A DNA stretch of 64,000 nucleotides from Acidaminobacter sp964416305 (GCA_964416305.1 CAYQDM010000005.1:90931-154930), one strand, 5' to 3'. Counted from the first letter of the stretch, positions 53,352-60,665 are shown. Translations and numbers: made by a program. The notes: a model not told the origin generated them from the sequence alone.

Positions 53352-54545
53352 TCACTTAAAAACGTGATGTTTCGTCCTGTATCGCTGATACGAAAAATGT
53401 TTGACCAAGGTTCCCAGCAGCTTATGCAAAGCCGGATTGGAATGGGCGACATAGAGGTACTTCAGATGTTCCGAAGCCCCGGTCTTAGACTTGCTTTCCG
53501 CAGCGGTCTGGCCGAGGTTGATGGCGGTGCAGCCATCGGCAAGAGCTTCCTGGATCAGTTGGAGAAGGAGGTTGCGGTACAGATCAAATTTCTGGAGTTG
53601 AGACCGGTCAAAACCTCCCAGAACAAAATGCCGGAGGACCCCCGCAGGTGTAGGCTCATCCAGGGTTTGGACGAAAGCCAGGGGACGGCTGTTGTGGGTG
53701 AATTTAAACGTGCGGCCCGGGAACTGTTCGAAATAGATGGGTTCCAGCTTTTCAAGCTGGTCTTTGGAATGGTCGAAGACGTCCACATAAAGCGGATAGA
53801 GATCCGGCTCAAAGGCTTGTGGGAACTTGGATTCAGACTGATTAACACTGTTCAGCTCTGGCACCGGATTTGTTTTCGTCCGCGTCCCCAACTCCGTTTT
53901 TGTCCGCGTCACCAAAGTAGAATCTGTCCGCGTCACCAACTCAAAAACCTCCACCCCCGCAAAAGCTTCAAGGGCTTTTTTTACCTGCCGTCTATAGGGG
54001 CTTCGCAGGGCCGCGACATAGTCTTCAAAAGCCATAAATTTCAGCGGCAGCACATAACTGGAGAGAGTAAGCCCCTCCGGCAGCTCAAACCCTTCGCCTT
54101 CAGGCACATTCAGAATGACGGTCAAGCCCTTCAAATGGCGCCGGATCCAACGCGCCATAAACATCCGTCCCTCAGCCTCCCGAGTCGCGAAGCCCGGCGC
54201 AGCCACGGACAACGGCACACCTATGACAGTTGCAGGCACAGCCAGGCGCCCAAACCTGGCAAAGTTAAGCAGATTCAGCTTCAATTCATAAGTCACAAAC
54301 AAAACCCCAGCGTCTTCCGAAAACCAGTAGCGCTGGCCGCAGGGATTGACAGCATCCAGAAACTCAAGAAATGCCTTTTCCAGATAAATCGCCCCGCCAC
54401 CGGGCGTCCCAAGCCGCCACTCTGCCAGGCAGGCGTCCCAGGCGGGCGGCAATTCCGAAGCCCGCTCGAAACACCGGAAATCCATTACTGGGACGTTGGC
54501 TGAAACTTCCGCTTTGAGGCTCTTTGATTTTTCCGGTCCTGTCAT
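53352..54545 (-). CDS. Acyltransferase-like protein (GNAT/FemAB fold) with in-frame phased repeat
   Basis: The 397-residue protein resembles FemAB/GNAT-like acyltransferases. The N-terminal half contains SPYRRQVKKALEAF, and the C-terminal half has KDQLEKLEPIYFEQFPG, FKFTHNSRPLAFVQTLD and CTAINLGQTAAESKSKTGA, which fit a second GNAT-type module. Between the halves, about 28 residues (LVTRTDSTLVTRTKTE and onward) are encoded by array F and split the fold at its domain border. It overlaps the upstream GNAT gene by 4 nt. The acyl donor and acceptor are unknown. Confidence 0.75.
   Translation of the reverse strand: MTGPEKSKSLKAEVSANVPVMDFRCFERASELPPAWDACLAEWRLGTPGGGAIYLEKAFLEFLDAVNPCGQRYWFSEDAGVLFVTYELKLNLLNFARFGRLAVPATVIGVPLSVAAPGFATREAEGRMFMARWIRRHLKGLTVILNVPEGEGFELPEGLTLSSYVLPLKFMAFEDYVAALRSPYRRQVKKALEAFAGVEVFELVTRTDSTLVTRTKTELGTRTKTNPVPELNSVNQSESKFPQAFEPDLYPLYVDVFDHSKDQLEKLEPIYFEQFPGRTFKFTHNSRPLAFVQTLDEPTPAGVLRHFVLGGFDRSQLQKFDLYRNLLLQLIQEALADGCTAINLGQTAAESKSKTGASEHLKYLYVAHSNPALHKLLGTLVKHFSYQRYRTKHHVFK
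53854..53937 (-). repeat. 24-nt-phased repeat, array F (four boxes, inside a gene)
   Basis: Minus strand: GGTGACGCGGAC twice, GGGGACGCGGAC, then GGTGCCAGAGCT, each 24 nt apart (plus-strand starts 53926, 53902, 53878, 53854). It is in frame, giving 8-residue units LVTRTDST / LVTRTKTE / LGTRTKTN. Confidence 0.9.
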
Positions 54546-55639
54546 AGCCCACCGTCCTCACCGTCCACCTCAATCAGAAACACCTTGTAATGATGACCTT
54601 CCCGGTCCGCCCAGCGCTCGCCGAAGCCCCGGGAGGCCGTGTTTTCGCTCAGGATCCAGCCCGCCTCGCACCGCTTGAAGCGACCGCGAACCCGCTCCCG
54701 ACACGCCTCGAAGAGCCGGACCACGCCGCCTCGGCTCTGGTGCTCCGGGATCACGCCCAGCTCCACGATCTTCATAGTGTCGATCCGCCCCGGCCAAAGC
54801 TTCCACCTCAGCCAGGTCCTTAGGCCAATAGTCTCCCCCGGCTTCATCACCTGATTAAAGTCAGGATACCAGAGCATAAAGCCCACCGGTTCATCGCCAA
54901 AATACAAAAACAGAAGATTTTCAGGCTTCAGGAAAGCCTTGAACTCACTGAAGAGCTCCAAGTCCTCATCCATTCGGCGTTTATAGTAAAAGCGGTGCTT
55001 CCCAAAGGCCGCGTTGTTGATCTCCGTATATATCCGCGCGGTCTGCTCAAGTTGCTTGAAATCCGCGGGAACAACCCTGTAGTCCTTGGAAATCCTGCGC
55101 TTTAGGCGCTCAGACACCGGCACCTCGAAGGCGTCGAGGTCCGCTTCATAAGTCAGCATAGAGACCGTCTCCGTGGCGATCCCCTCAAAATAATCTTTTA
55201 TGTAGGCCGGGTGGTAGGCGCTGCCAAAAGTCGGCGCCTCATCAAAGTGATCCGCCAAAATGCCAAGCCCATAGTTCACGTGGAAATTGAGGCCAATCAG
55301 GAGCTTTTTTGCACCTCGTTCCCGGGCAAGTGCCCGCCCGCGGGCCACCAACAGGCCGACAGCCTCTTCCTGACCCTCCAAGGCTTCAAAACAGGCCAGC
55401 TGAAGGACTTCGGGCATACGGTCCACCTGGGCAAAAACACAAGCTGCCACAGGCCTTCCCCCATCCACGACCAGCACCGGTTCAAGAAACGCCGACTTCG
55501 CCAAGACACCCTTACCCGCGAGGATCATCTCCAGGGTCGGACTCATGATGTCTCTTCTCAGGGGGTCCATCTTATTCAGCTGCTTCACAAACTTTATATA
55601 GTCGCCGGTTTCGCCCGGCCCCAGCACGCGCAGCTCCAT
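54542..55639 (-). CDS. GNAT-like protein, first gene of the radical SAM cluster
   Basis: The 365-residue protein has two GNAT-like halves. The second is clearer: FLYFGDEPVGFMLWYPDFN, IVELGVIPEHQSRGGVVRLFE (acetyl-CoA-binding loop) and ILSENTASRGFGERW. This layout is common in proteins that modify lipids or natural products, but no substrate can be named. The ATG at 55639 has GGAGGT upstream. It overlaps the next gene by 4 nt, which ties the acyltransferases to the radical SAM genes in one operon. Confidence 0.8.
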   Translation of the reverse strand: MELRVLGPGETGDYIKFVKQLNKMDPLRRDIMSPTLEMILAGKGVLAKSAFLEPVLVVDGGRPVAACVFAQVDRMPEVLQLACFEALEGQEEAVGLLVARGRALARERGAKKLLIGLNFHVNYGLGILADHFDEAPTFGSAYHPAYIKDYFEGIATETVSMLTYEADLDAFEVPVSERLKRRISKDYRVVPADFKQLEQTARIYTEINNAAFGKHRFYYKRRMDEDLELFSEFKAFLKPENLLFLYFGDEPVGFMLWYPDFNQVMKPGETIGLRTWLRWKLWPGRIDTMKIVELGVIPEHQSRGGVVRLFEACRERVRGRFKRCEAGWILSENTASRGFGERWADREGHHYKVFLIEVDGEDGGL

Positions 55640-55718
55640 GTTGACCTCCTGTAAACCTTTTTTTCAGTATAACATTTGAGAGGCCTGGACACCAATGGGC
55701 ATCCACGTTGTCCGCATC

Positions 55719-55763
55719 TGACCATCGGCACAAAAAAGAAAAAAGAGGTGCTGCCGATGGTCA
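55719..55763. repeat. 45-bp inverted-repeat element of the 12-mer family
   Basis: Exact TGACCATCGGCA and TGCCGATGGTCA ends enclose 21 bp of purine-rich DNA. It lies between the small membrane-protein gene and the radical SAM operon, where it may form a terminator hairpin. Confidence 0.85.
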
Positions 55764-55792
55764 CAAAGCCACCAACCTCACCTCCATAAAAT

Positions 55793-56146
55793 TCACGACA
55801 TGATGATTATGTAAAGCACCAGATTCACCACAAACGGCGCGGCGTAGGCACTCAGAAGGGCCAGGAGCGGTGCCGCCTGCGAAGGAGGCGACTTGGGCGC
55901 CATCTGATCCATGGTGTTGACATTGTTGTGATCATACACCCGTCCCATGGCAAGAAGGTTGCCCCGGCTCTCAACCCCAAAGAACAGCACGAGTGGCGTG
56001 ATCAGGGCCAGAAAAGCCCAGACGAAGAAAAAGAATTCGAAATTGAAGGCGTCCATAGTTCTGCGTGACAAGAACAGATACGTGCCAAGCTCGACGGCAG
56101 AAAACACCATCAGGAACCGAATGGCTTTTTTCAATTTTTTCTTCAT
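55793..56146 (-). CDS. Small membrane protein, unknown function
   Basis: The 117-residue protein has a basic N-terminus (MKKKLKKAIRF) and three likely membrane segments (about 11-27, 35-56 and 93-115), with a hydrophilic middle segment (YDHNNVNTMDQMAPKSPP). No family is recognised. AGGAGG lies 7 nt before the ATG, and that SD overlaps the stop region of the upstream gene (11-nt gap), so the two are co-expressed. Confidence 0.72.
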   Translation of the reverse strand: MKKKLKKAIRFLMVFSAVELGTYLFLSRRTMDAFNFEFFFFVWAFLALITPLVLFFGVESRGNLLAMGRVYDHNNVNTMDQMAPKSPPSQAAPLLALLSAYAAPFVVNLVLYIIIMS

Positions 56147-56157
56147 CTGACTACCTC

Positions 56158-56421
56158 CTATAGGCGGAACTGATCATACGGGAAGCTGGAGGTGCTGAGT
56201 TGTTTTGCCGAGGATTGGTCGCTGCCACCGCTTGAGACAGGCTGATTCCAGCCCAAGATCCATAAAATAAGCAGCGCGTTGAGGCCGAAAAAGAAGCCAA
56301 TCCAGAACCAACGGTCGGCCTCCTGACCTCGACCGCTGCGAAGTGCCATTGATTTGCAGGCAGAGCCAAATGTGCCTCCAAGTATGCCCCAGGCGACTAC
56401 CACCACAAAAAAGTCAAACAT
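56158..56421 (-). CDS. Small membrane protein, unknown function
   Basis: The 87-residue protein has two hydrophobic segments (about 1-20 and 40-58) joined by a charged loop (RSGRGQEADR) and a Ser-rich tail. It resembles small two-helix membrane proteins that end in a short soluble part. AGGAGG is well placed before the ATG at 56421. It is followed closely by another small membrane-protein gene. Confidence 0.7.
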   Translation of the reverse strand: MFDFFVVVVAWGILGGTFGSACKSMALRSGRGQEADRWFWIGFFFGLNALLILWILGWNQPVSSGGSDQSSAKQLSTSSFPYDQFRL

Positions 56422-56568
56422 CCAAAGACCTCCTGTTAATGACTATGACATGAATAGAACTAGAGTGGGGTGACCTGTCGCAGCCACACATTCCCAGTAT
56501 GCCCTTTATTAGGAGTTATAAACCTGAATCGAGGCATTTAATGGTATTTTAATGGAAATTTCATTTCC

Positions 56569-56632
56569 GTCCGCGTCCCCAGTTTAGAATTGGGGACGCG
56601 GACAACTATTTTTTTGGTGCCAGAGCTTGCGA
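56569..56632 (+). repeat. 24-nt-phased repeat, array G (three boxes)
   Basis: GTCCGCGTCCCC, GGGGACGCGGAC and GGTGCCAGAGCTTGCGA, with phase points 56569, 56593 and 56617. The first two boxes are inverted and can form a 12-bp stem. It lies in the gap after the GltD-like gene and may end its transcript. Confidence 0.88.
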
Positions 56633-56694
56633 TAACGGTTCTCAACCGATGCGTCTGCCCGCAACCGCCCACAGCACTCGCATTTATCCGCACC

Positions 56695-57945
56695 CTATCC
56701 CTCAGCCTCTGTTTCAGTGCCACGCCGCGCCCCCTGAACATACGCATCCATCCTCTCCGCCACCTGCTTCGTGTACTTCACCGCCTCAACCACCGTACGC
56801 GCCCCGGTCACCACATCCCCGGACGCGAAAACCCCCGGCCGTGTCGTCTTTCCTTCTTCATCCGCCATAATCAGACCACGGTGATCAATCTGAATGCCCT
56901 TCGTATAATTGACAATGTTCGACTTTGGCCCCTGGCTCACTGCGATGATCACGGCACTTGCCTCAAGCAGCCCGCGGCCTCCCTCGACCAGCGCGATCCC
57001 ATCAGGCGTCAGGACCGTCTCGTTATAAACCACGCATCCCACATTAATTTCAACTGGCGCCTTGTAGTACTCGAACTTGACCCCGTCGATCTCCGCGTAG
57101 TCAATTTCATGCTTTCTGGCCGAGAGTCTTTCCCGCCCCGACCGCGCCATAATCGTCACCTCCCGCACACCTTGCCTCAAAATGGTACGCGCCACATCCA
57201 TGGCCACATTGCCGGCTCCAATCACGACGACCCGGTCCCCAAGCCTGTAGGCACCCGGATTCCTCAGATAATCGATGCCAAAATGCACATGCCCGAGGGT
57301 CTCCCCTTTGATCCCCAGCTTTCGCGGGTTCCAGACCCCCGTCCCAATGAACAGCGCGTCATACCCGTCCCGAAACAGGTCGTCCACTGTCAGCACCGGC
57401 CCAATCAGCACGTTCGGCCGAATCACCACCCCCAGCTCGATCAGCTTCCGCTCCAGCCGCGCAATAATCTCCTTGGGCAGCCTGAACTCCGGAATCCCGT
57501 AGTGCAAAATGCCCCCAATCTTGTCATTCATGTCAAAAATAGTGACCTTATACCCTTTCAGCGCCATAATGAACGCCAGCGTGATCCCCGCCGGCCCAGA
57601 GCCCACTATGCCGATGGTTCCCAAGTCCCCCACCCCCGCAGCCAAAGGCAACATATCCAAACTATAATTGGAGATGTAGTTCTCAATACTGCTGATGTGA
57701 ACCGGCGTCCCCCTGGCCGCAAGCACACAGTGTCCTTCGCACTGAGCCTCATGGGGGCAGACCAGCGAACACACCAGCGACAACGGATTGTTGTCAAACA
57801 GCATCTTGCCGGCATCGCCAATCCGGCCCTCCAGCAACATCCCAATCATCTCCGGAATTGCCGTTCCCACCGGACACCCTTTGACACACCTCGGCGTCTT
57901 GCACTTTAAGCAGCGTTTTGCCTCATCGATCACATGCAGTCCCAT
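56695..57945 (-). CDS. GltD/NfnB-like NAD(P)H oxidoreductase
   Basis: The 416-residue flavoprotein resembles the small subunit of glutamate synthase. It has N-terminal [4Fe-4S] motifs (CLKCKTPRCVKGCPV, CSLVCPHEAQCEGHC), an FAD site (GIVGSGPAGITLAF), a second Rossmann site for NAD(P)H (VVVIGAGNVAMDVART) and the terminal GVFASGDVVTGARTVVEAV. Without a large subunit nearby it may serve another acceptor such as a ferredoxin-linked partner (inference). GGAGG lies upstream of the ATG. An inverted repeat at 57984-58002 lies 39 nt before the start. A TGCCGATGGTTCC copy (57609) falls in the coding sequence. Confidence 0.92.
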   Translation of the reverse strand: MGLHVIDEAKRCLKCKTPRCVKGCPVGTAIPEMIGMLLEGRIGDAGKMLFDNNPLSLVCSLVCPHEAQCEGHCVLAARGTPVHISSIENYISNYSLDMLPLAAGVGDLGTIGIVGSGPAGITLAFIMALKGYKVTIFDMNDKIGGILHYGIPEFRLPKEIIARLERKLIELGVVIRPNVLIGPVLTVDDLFRDGYDALFIGTGVWNPRKLGIKGETLGHVHFGIDYLRNPGAYRLGDRVVVIGAGNVAMDVARTILRQGVREVTIMARSGRERLSARKHEIDYAEIDGVKFEYYKAPVEINVGCVVYNETVLTPDGIALVEGGRGLLEASAVIIAVSQGPKSNIVNYTKGIQIDHRGLIMADEEGKTTRPGVFASGDVVTGARTVVEAVKYTKQVAERMDAYVQGARRGTETEAEG

Positions 57946-57983
57946 CTATAACAACCTCCTGCTTTCAGAATTAGAATTTATTA

Positions 57984-58002
57984 AATACACACATTGTGTA
58001 TT
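57984..58002 (-). promoter_or_regulatory. Inverted repeat upstream of the GltD-like gene
   Basis: AATACACA, CAT, TGTGTATT: a perfect 8-3-8 inverted repeat, 39 nt before the start codon, in AT-rich DNA with -10-like sequences nearby. It is operator-like; the regulator is unknown. Confidence 0.45.
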
Positions 58003-58090
58003 ATGTATTCTGTATAATATAGCACGAATTCTGAAAACTTAGGATCATAATTATTTCTTTAACGGTCTTTGATTTTGCCATTCAACACAT

Positions 58091-58120
58091 AAAAAAAAGC
58101 GCCTCCATCAACAGAGACGC
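58091..58120 (-). terminator. Intrinsic terminator of the LPXTG gene
   Basis: Minus strand: GCGTCTC pairs with GAGGCGC (one G-U) across an 8-nt loop, followed by eight T. It lies 51 nt after the stop. Confidence 0.85.
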
Positions 58121-58171
58121 CTTACTGTGTCGATCTTTAAAGTTCATGTTCGTCGGATCGTTTCAATACTT

Positions 58172-59356
58172 TTAGAACTTTTTTCTTAATCCAATTCCCA
58201 ATCCCATAAGAAGTATGCCTATTGAGTAAATTGCTGTCGGCGGCACTTCACCTGTTTGAGGAAGCTTTTCAGGAATTGGCGCCGCAAGTGGTGTCATATT
58301 TTCTTGAACTTCTTCAATGACATCCGGAGTTTCCTGAGTTGTTTCAGTCATTGTTGCATTAGCAAGCGGTGCGACTTCTTCCTTAACAGTTTCTAAACCG
58401 GATGGGGTGTTTGACTGAGTTGATTTAGAAACGGTTTCGGGCGTTTTCGTTTCTGTAACTGGTGTCGTTTCGGTTGTTCCACCTGGCGTTGTTTCGGTTG
58501 TTGTGTCCGGCGTTCCATTGTTTGTTCCGCCTGGCGTTCCATTGTTTGTTCCGCCTGGCGTTCCACTGTCTGTTCCACCTGGCGTTCCACTGTCTGTTCC
58601 ACCTGGCGTTCCACTATCTGTTCCGCCTGGCGTTCCACTGTCTGTTCCGCCTGGCGTTCCACTGTCTGTTCCNNNNNNNNNNNNNNNNNNNNNNNNNNNN
58701 NNNNNNNNNNNNNNNNNNNNNNNNNNNNNNNNNNNNNNNNNNNNNNNNNNNNNNNNNNNNNNNNNNNNNNNNCCGCCTGGCGTTCCACTGTCTGTTCCGC
58801 CTGGCGTTCCACTGTTTGTTCCGCCTGACGTTCCACTGTCTGTTCCGCCTGGCGTTCCACTGTCTGTTCCGCCTGGCGTTTCACTGTCTGTTCCGCCTGG
58901 CGTTCCACTGTCTGTTCCGCCTGGCGTTCCACTGTCTGTTCCGCCTGGCGTTCCACTGTTTGTTCCGCCTGGCGTTCCACTGTTAGTTCCGCCTGGCGTT
59001 CCACTGTCTGTTCCGACTGGTGTTCCACTGTTAGTTCCGCCTGGCGTTCCACTGTTAGTTCCGCCTGGCGTTCCGCTGTTAGTTCCGCCGGATTCTCCAC
59101 CAGTTTCTCCGCCGGGATTTTGATCTGGCTTCTTCCCGTTATTATTGATCTTGCCGTCGCCTTCACCATGACCATTTTCATCATCTTTATCTTTATCATG
59201 GCCATAGCCATAGCCATTGTGATTTAAATGGCCTTGTCCGGTCTCGTTGGTATGTCCGTCACTACCATAAGCTGCCATCATTCCAAACGGTACTGCAAGC
59301 GTGATTATGAGCACAAAAATAAGGGATTGTGCCCATGATTTAAAATAACGTTTCAT
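58172..59356 (-). CDS. LPXTG-anchored repetitive surface protein (interrupted by an assembly gap)
   Basis: The product is a cell-wall-anchored surface protein. It has a signal peptide (MKRYFKSWAQSLIFVLIITL), a His/Asp/Gly-rich segment, long repeats of the 8-residue unit GGTDSGTP, a Thr/Glu-rich stalk and a C-terminal sorting signal: LPQTG, a hydrophobic stretch and the charged end LRKKF. Sortase would attach it to peptidoglycan. The reading frame is kept across 100 N, but the gap size is arbitrary, so true length is unknown. The ATG at 59356 has GGGGGAAA upstream. A c-di-GMP-I riboswitch precedes it, so expression is probably set by cyclic di-GMP. An adhesin or matrix role is inferred. Confidence 0.88.
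   Translation of the reverse strand: MKRYFKSWAQSLIFVLIITLAVPFGMMAAYGSDGHTNETGQGHLNHNGYGYGHDKDKDDENGHGEGDGKINNNGKKPDQNPGGETGGESGGTNSGTPGGTNSGTPGGTNSGTPVGTDSGTPGGTNSGTPGGTNSGTPGGTDSGTPGGTDSGTPGGTDSETPGGTDSGTPGGTDSGTSGGTNSGTPGGTDSGTPGXXXXXXXXXXXXXXXXXXXXXXXXXXXXXXXXXXGTDSGTPGGTDSGTPGGTDSGTPGGTDSGTPGGTDSGTPGGTNNGTPGGTNNGTPDTTTETTPGGTTETTPVTETKTPETVSKSTQSNTPSGLETVKEEVAPLANATMTETTQETPDVIEEVQENMTPLAAPIPEKLPQTGEVPPTAIYSIGILLMGLGIGLRKKF
58506..59093 (-). repeat. 24-bp tandem repeat encoding GGTDSGTP
   Basis: Units of CCGCCTGGCGTTCCACTGTC plus TGTT (plus strand) repeat head to tail on both sides of the gap, with few substitutions (D/N exchange, E for G, S for P). Near-identity between units suggests recent expansion and explains the failed assembly. 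Confidence 0.92.
58673..58772. other. Assembly gap (100 N)
   Basis: Exactly 100 undetermined bases within the tandem repeat. A round 100 usually marks a gap of unknown size. Confidence 0.97.
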
Positions 59357-59368
59357 GGTATTTCCCCC

Positions 59369-59403
59369 TGTCAAGTAGGTTATTTATCTATGATTACTTG
59401 ACA
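59369..59403 (-). promoter_or_regulatory. Hairpin between riboswitch and SD: likely expression platform
   Basis: Minus strand: TGTCAAGTA and TACTTGACA form a 9-bp stem with a 17-nt loop. The last base touches the SD (AGGGGGA). There is no U-tract, so control of translation rather than termination is more likely. Confidence 0.5.
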
Positions 59404-59488
59404 CGGCAGCCGGACGGCCATAACCCCAATAAAAGGTCTTAGGCTCCTACGCTTTGCGTCCCAGCCTTTCAGCTGGTTTGCCTTTTTC
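59404..59488 (-). promoter_or_regulatory. Cyclic di-GMP-I (GEMM-I) riboswitch
   Basis: On the minus strand the sequence reads AAGGCAAACC, a short stem with a GAAA loop, CTGGGACGCAAAGC, AGGAGCCTAA, a variable second stem and GGCTGCCG. These are the conserved pieces of the GEMM-I aptamer in the right order: the GGCAAACC segment, the GAAA tetraloop, GGGACGCAAAGC and CCTAA. It lies between a sigma-A-type promoter and the LPXTG gene. The aptamer senses c-di-GMP; whether it switches the gene on or off is not clear from sequence. Confidence 0.93.
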
Positions 59489-59543
59489 GTATCAACGATC
59501 CTCCTCTTCAAACTTTTAAAGAAACACACAGTAATCTACTTTC

Positions 59544-59572
59544 AGAATAGTAAGATAAAACAACCTTGTCAA
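59544..59572 (-). promoter_or_regulatory. Promoter of the riboswitch-LPXTG transcript
   Basis: Minus strand: perfect TTGACA, 17 bp, TATTCT. It is about 55 nt upstream of the aptamer. Confidence 0.6.
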
Positions 59573-59762
59573 GATGAATTTTTCGCCCGAAAGCCTTATG
59601 TAAACCGGCTTTCAGGGATTTAAGACCGACCAATTCAAGATATTGTATTTAATTATATACAATTTTAAATCTGGCACAATATGTGCCAAAATAATTATTT
59701 TCCGCATTCAACAAGAAAGTTTTTTGACACCATTTTCCCCACGGGGTGATTATGCCTTTATA

Positions 59763-59843
59763 TGACCATCGGCAAAAAGCACTTAAATGCGCCAGGTCTC
59801 CCCGCCCCCCGCTTCCTCCCAAAAAAATTCCGCCGATGGTCAC
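59763..59843. repeat. Inverted pair of the 12-mer family (about 80 bp)
   Basis: TGACCATCGGCA and CGCCGATGGTCA face each other across 56 bp of C-rich sequence. It lies after the VanZ gene (stop at 59865). Confidence 0.75.
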
Positions 59844-59864
59844 GCCGCCAACTCCACAGCGCCA

Positions 59865-60365
59865 TTACCCCCGACGGAACTCTTTCAACTTCTTTCGATC
59901 TTTCCTGACAAACCGCCCGACAGCCAGCATCACCGAGATCGCCATCCACGCAACCAGCACACCCAGCAGCGCCCCTCCGGCATCCAGCGCCATGTCGGAA
60001 AGCATCATGGTTCGCCCCGGCACAAAATGCTGATGCACCTCGTCCGCGACTCCAACCAAGCTCGCAATCAGCCATGCCGGCAACACCAGCCGCAGCCCTA
60101 CGCGTCGCGTCAAAGTAAAAAACGCCACCGTCACAAACCCGCCCAACACCGTAAACAAGAGCAGGTGCGCGCCCTTTCGGGCCAAATATTTCAACAAAAC
60201 AACCGACGGATCTGTCGATCGTATCAATTCCGCTTTCGTCGCCAGCCCGAGCCGGACCAGCACCTCATAGGTCTGCTGCGTCGTCTCCTGCATGGCCTGA
60301 CTCGAGAACCAGTAAATCACCGCAACCCAGACTATTACCAACAGCAGCGTCAATACGCGCTTCAC
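59865..60365 (-). CDS. VanZ-like family membrane protein
   Basis: The 166-residue protein has VanZ-like features: an N-terminal membrane helix ending WFSSQ, KYLARKGAHLLLFTVLGG, and VADEVHQHFVPGRTMMLSDMALDAGGALLG. About four membrane spans are visible. The molecular role of this family is unclear; VanZ itself gives low teicoplanin resistance. The GTG at 60365 is chosen because GGGGGG lies 8 nt upstream and a strong promoter's -10 box overlaps the alternative ATG at 60392. Confidence 0.88.
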   Translation of the reverse strand: MKRVLTLLLVIVWVAVIYWFSSQAMQETTQQTYEVLVRLGLATKAELIRSTDPSVVLLKYLARKGAHLLLFTVLGGFVTVAFFTLTRRVGLRLVLPAWLIASLVGVADEVHQHFVPGRTMMLSDMALDAGGALLGVLVAWMAISVMLAVGRFVRKDRKKLKEFRRG

Positions 60366-60390
60366 ACGGGCATCCCCCCTCACCTCAACC

Positions 60391-60420
60391 ATTATATGTC
60401 GAGAGCAGGGTTGAGGTCAA
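60391..60420 (-). promoter_or_regulatory. Sigma-A promoter of the VanZ-like gene
   Basis: Minus strand: TTGACC, 18 bp, TATAAT. The expected transcript start falls just upstream of the GTG at 60365 and rules out the longer ATG start. Confidence 0.68.
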
Positions 60421-60473
60421 GGCCGCCACCGGGTTGACATAAAATTGTTTTCACCGGCAGCGCAGGTCTCCTC

Positions 60474-60641
60474 TTACATTGAATGCCCGCCGCGCTCCTT
60501 CTCCCGGATATACAGATCCAGCGCCCGGATCCCCCGGTGGGCCAGCTTGAACATCAGGTAGTAAAGGTAAACCGTCAGCACCAAAAATCCAATCACAACC
60601 GCAACGTTAAAAAGTCCAAACAAGCTCCAAAATGCGTTCAT
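60474..60641 (-). CDS. 55-residue single-span membrane protein
   Basis: A short gene: MNAFWSLFGLFNVAVVIGFL begins one membrane helix to about residue 30, followed by a basic amphipathic segment (FKLAHRGIRALDLYIREKER). GGAGG lies 7 nt before the ATG. No named family is recognised; the layout resembles small regulatory or assembly peptides of the inner membrane. It is 108 nt upstream of the VanZ-like gene, which has its own promoter. Confidence 0.7.
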   Translation of the reverse strand: MNAFWSLFGLFNVAVVIGFLVLTVYLYYLMFKLAHRGIRALDLYIREKERGGHSM

Positions 60642-60665
60642 TCTCCAGCCTCCAAAAATTTTTTC

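Noticed and set aside
56590..57909. A 439-codon open frame on the plus strand
   Set aside because: It is antisense to the well-supported GltD-like gene, has repetitive Pro/His/Arg-rich composition and no SD; a frame shadow in GC-rich DNA.
58506..59093. Possible CRISPR array
   Set aside because: Units are head-to-tail 24-bp repeats without unique spacers, and they encode protein.
58393..59217. Long open frames with Glu/Arg- and Pro/Val-rich repeats in other frames of the LPXTG gene
   Set aside because: The 24-bp repeat is open in several frames; only the frame with signal peptide and LPXTG sorting signal makes sense.
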